A stretch of DNA of 64,000 nt from Mactra quadrangularis (taxonomy: Eukaryota > Mollusca > Bivalvia > Venerida > Mactridae). This document shows, piece after piece, positions 29,501 through 44,500 of the stretch (position 1 is the stretch's first letter; every line of letters starts with the position of its first letter). The notes under the pieces were generated by a model, which was not told the origin of the DNA, made no database searches, and saw only the letters and a list, made by a program, of their open reading frames with translations. Where the stretch lies: positions 53,687,395 to 53,751,394 of the forward strand of contig CM046307.1 of the NCBI GenBank assembly GCA_025267735.1, given 5' to 3'. Position numbers and translations under genes: made by a program.

Positions 29501-32500
29501 TTGAAAATGTGAAAGAAATACTAAAATATGCCATAAAACAACATGCATTTTCCAAAGCAAAAAAGCTTGGATATCTAAATGCTTTTGTGAAGTTGATCAA
29601 TAAATGTGGTGGAGTATCACAGCTTGGATTTCCTTTAAGAAGTATTCTTATCTGGTAAGAATAATACTGTAGAATATTAATTTTTGGTACTAGAAATTTC
29701 ATGTTAATTTAGAATGATTTAATATAGATTGATGTTAATATTCTGAAGTTTGATTTTTTTTAATCATATGTTACTTTAGAGTAATTAGTTTATGCTAATT
29801 GAAATAAGGCCATGGAACATAGACTGCTAGTTTCACATTCTGATTTTCCTTTTGAATGCAATAAAGACTTGTTTGAAAAAAAAATTGTGTTAGATCAATT
29901 GGTTGCTCAGCAAATTTATACTTTTTACTCTTTTGTGTTATGATTATTTGCTAGTTTCTTCTTTTTATACAATTATGAGTTCTTTTATACATGTTTATTT
30001 ATGAAGACAAACTCATCAGGCAACTTTTCTTTCACTTTATTCCTTAGACTTCCACAAAAAACTGACAACTTCTATTATGAAGAAAAATTAACATAATACC
30101 AAATTTTCATGAAAGACTTAGTCTGGAGTCAAACTTAGATTGTTAAATTCTTAGTTGAGTATGCTTACCATATCCCTATGACTACAGTTTTTGTCAGTAA
30201 ATTTCTTACTACATGGATCAATGTTTTCAGGACTCTTCCAGAAATATGGTGTTGTTTGGACCTAAGAAAGGGTTCTTTTCTCATATGTCAAGACTGTTAA
30301 AATAGTCAAATTCAGGAATTTTAGGATTTTGAAAATTTTGAATTTTCACTCATATGACAATATTTTGTCTGAGCTCTAATACTGGAAAGGGATTGTTCTG
30401 TTTTGTTCTAATAATGAATTATTATTTTCAGTTTAAGTGTGAATTTACTACAAGCTCCAAAAGAGGTTAGAGCTGGGACATTACGTGTGATAAAACATTT
30501 GATCACTGACGAAGAATCATTAAATGTTCTTCTGGAATTACATTTAGATTACTTGATTGTTAGGTTTGTATTATTGAACTTGTAATGTGCGGTTTAAAGT
30601 CTGCTTCCATCTACATGTTCAGCGGACTTTACAATCTTGTATGATAATCCTGGTTACTGAAATCACCCTCAGGCAGGCAATCCCTCACAGTACCCATTTA
30701 CGCCTGGGTGGAGTGGAACAATTGTAGGTTAATTGTAAGGTGATGTTTTGTTTACAAGTTTATTCTGAATTTTAATATTTTATCAATGTTTTTTTTTCTC
30801 TACCTGACCAGCTTTTATGGATTATTTTATCTAGGGCCGTCATCGGAAATCACAATATTGACGAATCACCGATTTTTGACAGACGATCTGATATTGATTT
30901 GCAATTTGGAATATTGATACAATCTAGCATTTCATTAAGCTATAAACTATAGGGCTTTTTAATATATCTGAGTTTTCAAGTATTAAAAACAAGAAAATAA
31001 AGTTTGTTTTTGTTCGTTTTATGTCTGAAACAACTGTCTACATCATGCATAACATCATGAGGGCATTACACAGTACATATATACTGGAATTCTAGCGGTT
31101 TCTATTACACTCCTTTTCTGACTTGATATACCACTGATACTTGCCTTTCAATATATTGATACAAAATTTAATATCAATGACAGCCCTAGTTTTATCATGT
31201 ACACACAATCTTTTTCACAAAGAGCCAACATCTTTTCAGTTTTTCTCTATGTATGGAGAAGTGTCAAAATTAAGTATTGTACAATGTACATTATCACTGT
31301 GAAAAAGGACCCCCTTTTTAAGAAATGAGCAGTTTGTCAAACGGAACCTTAAAAAGCTAAATGGTTTACATGTTATTTGAGTGTCTAAAGTATGTTATAT
31401 TCTGATTACTATGTTACATATATATTTTGATTACTTCAACGGGCCTTTTTTCCCTTATATAACAGGGGCCATTAACAGGCCCCTTCCCCTCATGAAGTTT
31501 CTTTAAAATCACGCAGTTTTCCCCAAATTTGTAGTTTACCTTGGAAATTTTGTTCCCCTATCTATGAAATTGCGATAAATATTCCCCACATGTTCTATAT
31601 AAAAAAAGGCCCCAGCCCCCTTCCCCAATTACTGAATAAAAGCCCTGTTCAAGGTTGTAAGACAGTGTTCATGTCCGCTTTTAACGAATATACTTTCACA
31701 AAGTGGCTTTAACTTCTCTATAATTCTATTATTCACTTGTTTTTATTCAGATCGGCTGATATGTGCTTAGACAATGAAATTGAAAGAATTCATGCTCAAA
31801 AATTAATTAGAAAATTTAGTTCTGACCTTCCATTATGTATGCCAAGGTCATTAATTCAACCTTTAGTTGCTATTGGTAAGGATGGTACTGTAGAAAGAGA
31901 TAAAATGGTTAGAGCTTCTCTGGCTACTATTTGTGAACTAAGTAAGTATTCTTTATCATTGTAAGACCATTGGGCCTTCAGGACCAAAACACTATCTTGG
32001 TGGAATCTGTGAAAAGTATGCTTCCTCATACAAAGCTTACCCCTTAGACTTGAAATTCCCCAGTCCCATAAAAAATCCAAAAATTATTCCAGATATTTTT
32101 CTGAATCTTAGATAATTGTCTCACCAGGCCCCAGTTTCATGAACTAACTTAAGTACGAACTCAATAACAGACTCAACTGTTTTTGGTCTCTATATAGCAT
32201 GTAAATGTAGTTGGAATCACTGTTATTACATGATCATAATAATGAAAATAGATATAATGTATCAACATAAAATATCTTAGGTTTGATTATAAAATGAAAG
32301 CCACAAACTCAATTTTCACTTGAGACTGAACTCAACAGTTCATTAACAGACTTAGATCAATACAATTAAATTAAACCTTATCCAAGCATGTAATTCAGTT
32401 TTGTTTTATATAATGTAGCTTTAAAATCACTATAAGGGTTTCTAATGATACTATGTTTGTTGTAAGATTGACTAAATCAGTAAAAATAATGATGAAAACA

Positions 32501-35500
32501 AAAGATTGAGTTTGAGTACAAAGTTGAGTTTTTTTGTGAAACTGGGGCCAGGGCTCAACATTAATGTTTAAATAAGATTTCCTAGTTGAATAACCAGCTA
32601 CTCATTTTATTTGCTTGAACCAAATGTTCAGTAGCACTAACAAGTTACCCGAACTAAAATTTAGGTTGTCGGTGGCAATAGGGTGACCCTAAATGTTGAG
32701 CCCTGCCCATGATATATTTTCACAAGTTTGGTAGATTATTTCACCATAATCACTATAATTCGCAGTTTGTAACACAGGGACTGTAGCAAAAAAATAAAAA
32801 TCGACTCTAAAAAGCACTGACATGTTTGTTTTGGTTTGTCAGAATAACCTAACTAACATGAAACACACACAATTGACATTACTCTGAGGCTATTATAACT
32901 GCGCCCTTAGACAAGTGGCTAATTTGTTTAACAAAGTAACCTTTTGTGTCCAAATACTTGTGACTATGTTTGTCAAAGTACATGCTAATCTTTCTTTGGT
33001 GAACAGATTATGAATATTTAGAAATGGGATGTCATTTGGATGTCCGGCGTAATGTCAATTACTGTAATGTTGAATATTTGTTTCAGCTTATAACAATCCA
33101 GATTTGGTGGCACACTGTGGTGGTATAAGTATGTTATTAAGAAAGATATTAGATTGTCATCAATATCCTAGAATTAATGAATCTATTGTATCAACAATAC
33201 TTCATCTAGTCAACTTTCCTTCTACCAGACATTTTGTACAGCTTAATACAGACTTGGAGGTAAGTCATTTACTCCCTTATGCAGGGCTCGAATTTAAGCT
33301 CGCATACTCGCAAAATGCGAGTGGATTTTGAAATTGTGAGAAACTTTTGTTTTAACTTGTAAATTTTCGCGAGTTGAAATCGCTGCAAAAATATTTTTGT
33401 CTAAATAAATGGGGCTTAATTTAGCATTGAAACAGTCGGAGGCTCAATTTAGCATTGAAACAGTCAAGATCGATAGCATTAATTAAAGAATCGCAGTATA
33501 AACATGTTCTACATTCTTTGTCTATCCCACATTAACGGACTACAACGGCATTGTTCTATCCATAGTTTAATATAGAACTTAGTTTTTATATTGCATATAT
33601 GAAAAGTTACCATGTATGCCATTAATATTTGGAGAAAAAATGCAAGCGATCTTCTTCATTTTTGCAAGTCAACATAAAATCAACTCGCAAAAATTTGCAA
33701 GTTCAATTTTTTGTTAAATTCGAGCCCTGCCCTTATGTAATAAAACTAGTGGGTAAAGACCTTATTATCAAGACTGGGCTGTAATGAAAATTGACTTGTA
33801 TTTGGTATTTCTATCACTGCTTATTAAAAAGAACTCTTTAAATAGAACAAACAAATATATCTGATGATATTCTTGTGACAAAATGATTTTTATTAGCCTC
33901 ATTTCAAAAGGACTAAATGGCCGTAGATATAATTTCATCACCAAGCTTCATGAAAGTATGCCCCGCCCGGGAATCGAACCCACAACCCCTCAATCAGTAG
34001 ACTTGTTTGCTACCAACTAAGCTTGCTGGGCGGCTTACAAAATGTCTAATTGCTCTGGTCATTAAGTTGAGATCACTTCAAATTGATATGGAAGGATTTT
34101 GATGTTGTTATAAATTCATACTTCATATTCTTCATTTCAGCAATTGATGGCTCCTTTTACAGATATTCATTTTAGTTATACTGGTGAAAACACTGACCAG
34201 ACCAAGTATGTATAAATATTATAAATCACAATTTTCTTTGTGACCTAGGCTATTATAAGTAGTGAAACAGACTGATGTAAATGCATTTATTTTGTAGTGT
34301 AAATGAAAAATAAGAAATATAACATTGTATTTAGTATTTGAATTTCGCACAAATAAAATACTGTCTTATTTAGTCCTAAACTGGTCAATCATGTGTTTTA
34401 CATGATATCCACCTCTTCAAATGACACTAATTGGACTTGAAATAAGGGTTTTTTAACAGAATTTAATGATTTTCATTTGAGAAAAACTGGCTTATTAAAA
34501 GTCTCTTTTTTATGCGTGCCTAACTGGACACAGATTAAATAGTAATATTGAAGAACAATTGACAAGAAAAATAAATAATAAAAAAGATTTGCCTGCCTTC
34601 AGACCCTACTTTTTTGGTGATGAAACCAGTAACAGAACTCTTTTTAGACCTAAGAAATGTGATAAACATTTGAAATTGTTTGTAATCAATTTATAATGTT
34701 GATAATTATGTAATACCGTGGTTTTTTTCCAGTGAAGATATAGAAGCCAGATTTACAGCTAGTAAAATGGCTATTGTTACAGTCATGAGATCTTGGCCAG
34801 GTAATTTAGTTTTGATAATATGACATTTTATCTATTGTTTTTATCTTGCCTTGTATGTAAGAGCTTTGCCCCTAATATTTGGTAAGTGTTACATCCTTCC
34901 AATTTTTAAAAGAATACTATTCAATTTGATATATGATTGTTTGGGGTAATTGACTATTTAACGTATTCACCAAAATTTGAGATATAAGGATTTTTGAGTT
35001 GAATGTTTTAAGATAGAATAAACTTAGAATTAACCTGATACTATAAATTTTACTTAGTCTTATGTCAGATTTTATTCCTATTTAACATAATATTATAGGA
35101 ATTATATTTTTCTGTGCGTTACTTTTTGAGTTCAACATGATGTATTAAAACCTTTATCTGGAATTCAAATTTATTGGTTTTTGCTGTTACTATGGACTAT
35201 GTGTGCATAAAGATCATTAGGAATAGGATTAATTTTGCGGTTTGCGATTTTCAGCAATAATTTGTAGAAATTTGAAAGCAAATCATATATTCGTGTTTGA
35301 TATTCATATCTAGTAAATTTGAATGTATTGGAACCCTAAATTTTCTTTTTGAAACTGAAATTGTTTCATTTATACTTAGCATTTACAATTTGAGTTCAGA
35401 AGTACATATATTTAATAAACAAATATTTTGTATGTTTTCAGGTATTATAAGATTTTGTCGTCCTGATGGAACTGGTTTACAATCTATAGTCGGAATTCTG

Positions 35501-38500
35501 TATCTTCCATTTAAAGAAATCAGGGTTTGTAGTTTGCCTATGTTATCATGAAATTTAAATTAAGTAAAACAACAGGAGGAAAAGTTATGGGAATTATGGT
35601 TTTACCTTGAAATAGATATTACGGATAGAAATCTTATCTGTGCTGTAAGAAAAGAAACTTTAGAAAAAATTATAATATTCATCAACAGTGATTCTGCAAT
35701 TGCGCCCCATCCTCTCCTCCAACAATATGTATTTTTCCCAACTTCTAAGTAAAATTTCCCTGTCCTTAGAAACTTGTACTATTAATTTCAAGAAATCACA
35801 GAGAAATATATTGCTAAGTTGAAATTTTAAATAAAATGACAAATAATATTGCTTTAACAGTAGGGCTGTCACGGTATACTGGTATATTGCAATACGCAGC
35901 TGTGACAATACTTATCGCGGTACAATTTTAACATATCGGTATTTGACAATATCTTTTATTTCAAGAAAATTCTTCCCTTCGTGTAATAAATGTAGAGAAA
36001 CATAAATTTTTCCAGTGTTCATTCCATCTAACCTTAAGTTACAAGAATTTAACCAATAGGGGCGCATCACTGTCCTAACTGACTGTATATACTTAAAGAA
36101 ACTAGATTCTGTCAGTAGCTGCATGTAAGATTTGCAATGTTTTTGTTAAATTTAGTGGAGACACAACAAATCTAAAAGCCCACAATATATCCTGGTACAT
36201 AGCGCAATACGATACCAGCGATTGCATTATATTGCCATATGCTTCTGGAGTATCCTTACAGCCCTATTTAACAGTCTACAAAATTAGGATATATAAGTAG
36301 TTGCCCAAACAGGTCAATTTAGCTGCAAGCACCATCTATTGTTTGTAGAATTTTGGTTGCCCAAAAGAAATTTTTGGTTGCCTGAACTAAAATGTGGTTG
36401 TCCCAGGCAATTGGACACCAACCCCATCTTATTGGAATTATCTGAAGTTTTGAACATGAAAGAAAGGTCCCCCCCGTCTTCATTTTTGTTGCTTTGTCCC
36501 CTTAAAAAGGACCCTGGCATGTTTTCTCTAAAGGTGAAATTAATGCTGATTTATCAAACCTCTCAATCCCTTAGCATGCATCCTCCCACTTGACTATTGT
36601 TCCTGATTATTATTATTGATCATTCATATAGCCTCGGGCTATGGTTCCACAATCAATTTTGTCACTTCTGACAAAGTTAAAACTGGTTGCATCAAGTCTG
36701 AATGAAGTTGATAAGTGTCATGTTACTTTTGTCAGTCTTTGATATTATCTAAATTTATTATTGGATATTTTCATTTACAGCAAGGAATTATTGAACTCAT
36801 GTTTGAATTATTTCAATTGACTTTACCTGAATGGACGACAGATTTCAATGAAGCCCTAATCAGTATTGGTATGTAATGTTTATAGTTTATAAGTATAACT
36901 ATGTTGGCTTATAATATTTAAAGGTTTTATGAAAGTGTCTTTTAGGGATCATTTTAGGGATTGACATTAATGGTCGTTCGACTGCTTTTGACAGCCTAAG
37001 TTTGGGTTCAGCTCTGCCATTATTAGACATAACATGACGGTTCTTTCGATTTTAGCCGTATATCTAAATTATACTAATTATTTTAGCTCACTTTCAATTC
37101 TGTTTAGTCTCTTGGTACTCACCTATCAGGATCAAGTTTCTTGCTTAACAAAACAATAAGTTAAAACTTGTCAATAACTTTTTCATGGGATTCAAACAAA
37201 TGAACTTTTTATCATGAAAAGCTGGATATTTCATATGATATAGACATTACTTGTAAATTTATTTACATTGAACAGTCAGATACAGTTACTATGACACAAG
37301 CCTTTGATAGAACAGGGCTTAACAATGATAAGCAGCCAGTGTCTCGATTTTACATTATATTTTCTCTAAAACATACTTCCTCTTCACTGAATTTTTCAGA
37401 TCCCTCAAAAATGAACGAGAACTGGCATTTAGCGGAAGGTTTTGTTGCAAATGAAGGAAAGACTTTACTTCCTCATTTAGCTACTACAAGGTAAGTGTAG
37501 AAAATATATTTTTTTGTTCTTTTTCATACTACACTGTAGATAAAATATTAGAGTTAAATTAATGATTAATAAAGCTGAAAAAAGTTGTTTCTGGTTCATT
37601 TTCTGGCTTTTTTTGTTTTGAAGATGAAGTAAATGTACATAAATAAGAAGATCATATTATGTTTTTAAGTGCATACATTTCAAAATACATAATTTGACAA
37701 AATAATTATTTGTAAAAAGATAAAAACCATTTCAAATCGCCAAAGTTGAGACAGAAACCCTTCAATACTCATTTATACATTGTGGACTCTAGTTACTTTA
37801 CACAGTATATAATTGTTGTTTTGAAAATATATCATTTGTTTTTCAGACCTAATCTTGTTGAGAATCATTTAGCTTTGTTATTGTCGGCTTGGATAGGTGC
37901 TGGTGTTCTTGATGTAAGTCTTACTATATCAATATATTCATGTTAAATATTTCTGGTTTTTTTTTGTTTGATTCTCTCAACTTGACTTATCATACAGGTT
38001 TCATCATTAACGTCTAAAGAAGGTTGCTTGATTGGACTAGCAGCTATAAATACATGTAATACTTACCCAATTCAAATATTTAGTACCAGTTACAAATTGC
38101 GGGAACACAAAAAATAGTTAGTCAGGGGCTATTGGATGACCTTTAATGTTGAGCCCTGATCATACCTTTTGTGAAGTTGGGTTATCAAATATTTTCTACG
38201 GCCATTCTTCTATGTATCTTTGTATCAAGTAGGGCAGTTATCAGCACCTGTAGTGAGTTTGGCACTTGCTAATTTATTATGTTATAGTAAAAGGCATGAT
38301 TATCAACTAGCCCTACTGCAGGAAATAAGTAATTTTCACTTGCTTGAATCAATTTGAACTAGTCTCTGGCTTTGAGCTAGTGGGTTAAGGCAATGACTGT
38401 TGTTATGCTTTGCCCATACAAAACATATATGTATATTCGGTTGCAGGCTTTATATTTTACAAAAGTTAAAATATGTGTGTTTTATATATTTCAGTCATTA

Positions 38501-41500
38501 GTTGAGGTTATTATAACCTCTGAAGATGAATTATTTATCAGAGTTGTGATACTTCTAGGAAATTTACTACATTTAGTAAGTGGGTTTATTGTTGCTTTAT
38601 GTGTAACATTTATATCTGTTTAAATGAAACAAAGATATTTATTAGAAAAGTATATTGCTGTTTGTTTACATGGGTGCAAGTTTTCAGGCATATGCCTGAA
38701 GTTCAGGTTTTTCTCAACAAATTAGACAATGTTTTGCTATTAAATTATGAAGAAAAATGGTTTCAAATTACAGTTTTCAGGTTTTTCAAAATTTTCATCT
38801 TGCACCCATGTGTTTACATGAAACAAAGGTGTTTATTAAGACAGTATGCCAATGACGCTGGATTTTTGCATCTGAGAAAACTTAGTATTTTTTTGTGTAG
38901 AATTATATCGTAGGCAGCTAGCATGGTTTTGCGTGAAAGGCACTATGTGTACATAATGGTATATTACTCCAAAAATGGTATTTTTTTCCAAATCCACTTA
39001 GTGGTCAGATTCTGTATTATAAGTTATTCTGTTTCGATAAAATTTAACATGCATGCAACAATAACAATTTTTTTTTCTAAACAAATAATTGAATGAAATA
39101 AAAAAAGCGCATAAGATAACTACTATGTATATACATTTATATCACCAAATAGATCCAATTGATTCATTAACTCAGAATCGAGGGGGAAATATCTTGTGCA
39201 GCGAATTTAGAGTAAACAATAACAATTCCCAAGCTATTGCAGATATTTTTTGGTGGAAGAAAAGTAATTTCATTTTTGCAGTATTGTTTCAATTCTATTT
39301 TTAGACAGATGGGAGAATTCAACAAAAAAACAAGTGTTAGTTTACATTTTAAAGATCATGTGACTAAATACCCTTGCTTTGTTCTTTTAAATTATTATAA
39401 ATATGTGTTTATTTTAAGATATTACTCTATAGGACCTTTCATATAGCATCCGTTGATAATCCACCAAGGGATGCTATACGAGATTTGTATACATGGGGAA
39501 ACAAATGATGAAACAAAGTGATATAAGTTTAGATGCCTTTATTAATTGGATGGGATACTAAGGCCGCAACACATACATCGCAAACAATGTGAGATTTTAG
39601 CAGATGGAAGTTGGAATTGTGTGTGGAATGAGCAGCATAGCATTGTAATTGTATTTAAGCAACCCTGCATTTCGGCTGTGAGACACAGCTAGTGTAATAA
39701 ACTGTTATCTTAGCAACTTTGTAATGCAACTCTGTATAGCAGTTATGAATATAGGGCAAATAGCAACCAATAATAGCTTGTACAGCAAAATAGCAACCGT
39801 TGATAGCAATCTATTGTATAGCAAAATAGCAACCGATGATAGCTTGTACTGCAAAATAGCAACCGTTGATAGCAACCAATTGTATAGCAAAATAGCAACC
39901 GATGATAGCTTGCACAGCAAAATAGCAACCGTTGATAGCAACCCATTGTATAGCAAAATAGCAACCGTTGATAGCAAGCAAGTTGTATAAGCTTGGAGGG
40001 TACGCGGGTAACTGCCCACTACAGGATACCCTGCCTCCTTACTTAATAGCAATTCAAGCAACCGATGAATCTATGTGGAATTTACATTTGCAATCTACAT
40101 AGTTAGACATTGTCTCTAGGTGCTGGTTCAGAGTATTTGTCCATTTTACTTCTTCCAGATACCTAGAGTATGAAGAACCTGTAGTTTATTGACTAGAAAC
40201 ACTAAACCAACTTCCATCCGGCTAAAATCTCTCTAGAATTTTGGTTGCGACGTGTGAGTTATGGTTTGTATGAATGAAATCAGAATAAAAAAACTAAAAC
40301 AAAAACCTGAAACACAAATCATTGTCTATTGGAATCTGAAAGCTCCTACTTCATAAAACTTAGCTTTTAGTTCATGAGTGTTCACTTAAGGTGAGGAGTA
40401 TAGTTCTTGTTGCTTATATGATATTAACATAGCATGATAACACATTCTTAATTCGAATGACCAATTCCATGATTTACTGTTTCCATTCTTCCATATACTG
40501 TTTGAGTCCTTAACTTTGAGCATCTTTACACTGGTACTCACATCTTTGATAACTTGTAAAGTCAAATTGTTAGCATCTTTAAACTGGTTCTCACATCTTT
40601 GATAACTTGTACAGCCAAATTGTATGACAAACAATCAAAACTGAAATGTAAGTAAAATCGGCAGCAGTACCTTTGCCAAGAATATGTTTCAAAATATTAT
40701 GGTGAAGTAAAGTAGGAAATACATGGGTTGGGTGGGAGGGATGTCCTTTCTAGGTGGCAGACAGTAGGAAGAGGAAGTTCCAGGCAGATGCCTGATGGGA
40801 AGTCTGCGAGTTATTTATAGTTCAACATTAATAGTCAGAGGTCAAGATATCATGTGATATCTATATTTAGAACAAAACACATGAATGAGGTTAGGAGAAT
40901 TTGTAACTTGACAAATGAAATCTAAAATAAAGGGCAAATATTACTCAATGCAATATTTGGTTTTATTTTAAGATATTACTCTATAGGACCTTTCATATAG
41001 CATCCGTTGATAATCCACCAAGGGATGCTATACGAGATTTGTATACATGGGGAAACAAATGATGAAACAAAGTGATATAAGTTTAGATGCCTTTATTAAT
41101 TGGATGGGATACTAAGGCCGCAACACATACATCGCAAACAATGTGAGATTTTAGCAGATGGAAGTTGGAATTGTGTGTGGAATGAGCAGCATAGCATTGT
41201 AATTGTATTTAAGCAACCCTGCATTTCGGCTGTGAGACACAGCTAGTGTAATAAACTGTTATCTTAGCAACTTTGTAATGCAACTCTGTATAGCAGTTAT
41301 GAATATAGGGCAAATAGCAACCAATAATAGCTTGTACAGCAAAATAGCAACCGTTGATAGCAATCTATTGTATAGCAAAATAGCAACCGATGATAGCTTG
41401 TACTGCAAAATAGCAACCGTTGATAGCAACCAATTGTATAGCAAAATAGCAACCGATGATAGCTTGCACAGCAAAATAGCAACCGTTGATAGCAACCCAT

Positions 41501-44500
41501 TGTATAGCAAAATAGCAACCGTTGATAGCAAGCAAGTTGTATAAGCTTGGAGGGTACGCGGGTAACTGCCCACTACAGGATACCCTGCCTCCTTACTTAA
41601 TAGCAATTCAAGCAACCGATGAATCTATGTGGAATTTACATTTGCAATCTACATAGTTAGACATTGTCTCTAGGTGCTGGTTCAGAGTATTTGTCCATTT
41701 TACTTCTTCCAGATACCTAGAGTATGAAGAACCTGTAGTTTATTGACTAGAAACACTAAACCAACCTCCATCCGGCCAAAATCTCTCTAGAATTTCCGCC
41801 ACAAAATGTTAAACATTTTCTCCAAATTCTAGACATTTATTAAGAAATATTTGATAGTGGAATATTGTTCAATTATAGTTATTGAACATTTAGGGGTTGG
41901 ACAGTTTTTAATGAATCAGAGTGGGTGAGGTTTGGCCAGCAATTGTTCTAGTGATGTTTTAAGTGTCTGGAGGTAAACCATATTTCCCATGTCTGATAGG
42001 TGCACACCATCATTTTGGAATAGCTCTGTCATGTGCCAGGGGATTTTAGGGGAGATAAAAGAAGCATTGTTCATTTCATTTATGTAATGGCGTGCAGCAC
42101 GGTTGACGCGTTTGCGTTTGATATTCAGATCTTTTGGTGATGAGGAAGTATTATCTCTCCACTGTAGCCTTGGTAGAATATCGCACCATATAATGTGGGT
42201 ATTGATCAATGTGTTTCTGATATATTTTAGGTCATGAATAATTGATTTTATAAGTTTAACTTGCTTAACATTATGTAAATTATTACCTCCTAGATGAATT
42301 ATTAGTATTTTTGGGGGTCGATGATGCAGCATTTCTTGGTGGCAGACAGTAGGAAGAGGAAGTTCCAGGCAGATGCCTGATGGGAAGTCTGCGAGTTATT
42401 TATAGTTCAACATTAATAGTCAGAGGTCAAGATATCATGTGATATCTATATTTAGAACAAAACACATGAATGAGGTTAGGAGAATTTGTAACTTGACAAA
42501 TGAAATCTAAAATAAAGGGCAAATATTACTCAATGCAATATTTATACCCCCGCAAACGAAGTTTTCGGGGGTATACTGGAATCACCCTGGTGGTTGGTTG
42601 GTTGGTTGGTTGGTTGGTTGGTTTGTTGGTTGGTTGGTTGGATATGTGGTCTGTCCCAAAAAATTAATACATTTGTAGTATGTTTATTATACCCCCGCAA
42701 ACGAAGTTTTCGGGGGTATACTGGAATCACCCTGGTGGTTGGTTGGTTGGTTGGTTGGTTGGTTGGTTGGTTTGTTGGTTGGTTGGTTGGATATGTGGTC
42801 TGTCCCAAAAAATTAATACATTTGTAGTATGTTTATTTCTTAATGTATTTATATAGAAACTGTTATATACCATGATTTAATGGTGTATACAAAACTCATG
42901 TAACTATGGAAACATATCTCACTTGTTTAAAATATTTAATTGCGTTATATATTTTAAATCTAATTAGATAACTGTATAGTTTGGTTTTTTTCTCAATAAA
43001 TTTTTTTCTTATCTTATTTTATAGAATTTGCACAGGCGTTTACAGTTGATGTTTATATGCATGTTATATCAATTCCAATTCAAAATGGCTGACTTGCGGC
43101 CATCTTGAATTCTTTTTAATTTAGTTTAATTACTGTATGCTTATTTCTCAATAGATTTTTTCTTAACTAATTTATATAGAATTTTGCACAGGCGTTCACA
43201 GTTGATGTGTACATACACTTTAACTCAATTCCAATTCAAAATGGCAGACTGGCTGTCATCCTTTTTTCAAAATTAATACAGTCTTATATTGACTTATTAC
43301 CATACATATTTTGAAAAGAAATTGCATTCAAGGTCTCACTAATATAGTTGATCAGTATGACCATTCTTCATCAATTTATATTCAATATGGCTGACTGGCA
43401 GCCATCTTGAATTTTTATTTAAATTACTGTATAGTACATGTATGTGTTGTTTTTTTTACTCAATTTTAGCCAAATGTCGCTCCAAAGTCTTTATTGATGT
43501 AGTTGACTCGTACATGGATTTTCTCTGGATACAAATTCATTATGGCTGACTGGCAGCCATTTGACTTTGTTTAAATTACTGTATAGTAAGCTTATTTCAT
43601 TGCCAATTTCTTCTTGCTATTCCACATTGTTTGCCATTTTGAGTTGCTGAAGTCTATTATGAACTGCTACTTTTATCAAATTCTTGTTTTTGAACTTTTT
43701 TTTTGATGTATTGATATTTTATCAAATTCATAATGGCTGATTGGCAGCCATTCTGAGTTTTTCTTTTTAAAAAGCAAATGATTTGATGATTTTTGTACAG
43801 ACTTTGAGAAAGTAAGCAATTGTTTAAGTTGATGTGCTTGGCATTTTCTTAAGTGGAATTCAAAATGGCTGACTGGCAGCCATGTTGAATTTTCTAATAT
43901 CTTGTACAGCAAACTTCTTTTTTTTCTCACCTTATTTTGATAAAATTGTGCTGACAAATTCTTTTATATGTATTTATTTTTTATGTATTTCAATGGACCA
44001 ACTAATAGCCATCTTGATTTTTTCTGTAATGTTGAGAAGAAAACATCTTATTTCGTTATAGCTACATGAGATTTTAGATATTATTTTAACTTTACTACTG
44101 TGAAAATAATTATCGGTAATTTAAGCTTTCTTATGGGGTATTTGTAAAATTCTTGATACAAGATATTGTAAATACTAATTGTTTGATTTATATTGTGTAC
44201 ATTGTTGACTACCATTTTTACAATTGCCTTATTTTTTACTTATTTATAAAAAAATTACCAACACATTCTACATTTTTCTCATCTGGTTACAACATACTCA
44301 TGATGAGTTTAAATGTGATCACTCTTTGTCTGTTGTTCCACTTTACATTCATAATGACCAAATGGTGTTCATTTTCATGTAAAAAATCATTTGAAATATG
44401 ACAACTCTGTTCATTTTGCTTTTTCATAAATTTATAGTGAATTACACTGTAATTTGCTGTTTATTTCCAATTTGATATGTGCATCCTATTCTTTTTATGG

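Larger units (their letters stand above)
36869..38494. other. RICTOR introns 10-12 (around exons 11 and 12)
   Basis: Mostly plain AT-rich intron. 38125-38400 holds fragments: the end of a CAGGGCTCAACATT element, a SINE-core piece (TAGGGCAGTTATCAGCACCT) and the ATCAACTAGCCCTACTG repeat also seen at 8776. Confidence 0.45.
39411..42543 (-). mobile_element. Element with split direct repeats and an SGNH-hydrolase remnant (Ngaro/DIRS-like organisation), RICTOR intron 13
   Basis: A block X occurs twice (39411-40245 and 40965-41798; offset 1554 bp, nearly identical), and a block Z occurs twice (about 40755-40960 and 42339-42541). The plus-strand order is X, Y1, Z, X, hydrolase segment, Z; on the minus strand this is Z, hydrolase, X, Z-Y1, X, which fits A1-ORF-B1-A2-B2 of Ngaro-type tyrosine-recombinase retroelements if A1 and most ORFs were deleted. 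No reverse transcriptase or recombinase is left. A head-to-tail tandem of two deleted copies, or a damaged LTR element with Z-X as LTR, is possible. Confidence 0.6.

Noticed and set aside
39705..41615. Duplicated 118- and 88-codon frames at 39705-40061 and 41259-41615
   Set aside because: Both strands are open because of the AGCAAAATAGCAACCG repeat in block X of a retroelement; the duplicates are the two X copies.
42542..42827. Frames rich in NQPT or VGWL repeats
   Set aside because: Translation of a TTGG microsatellite in a HINE-like head.
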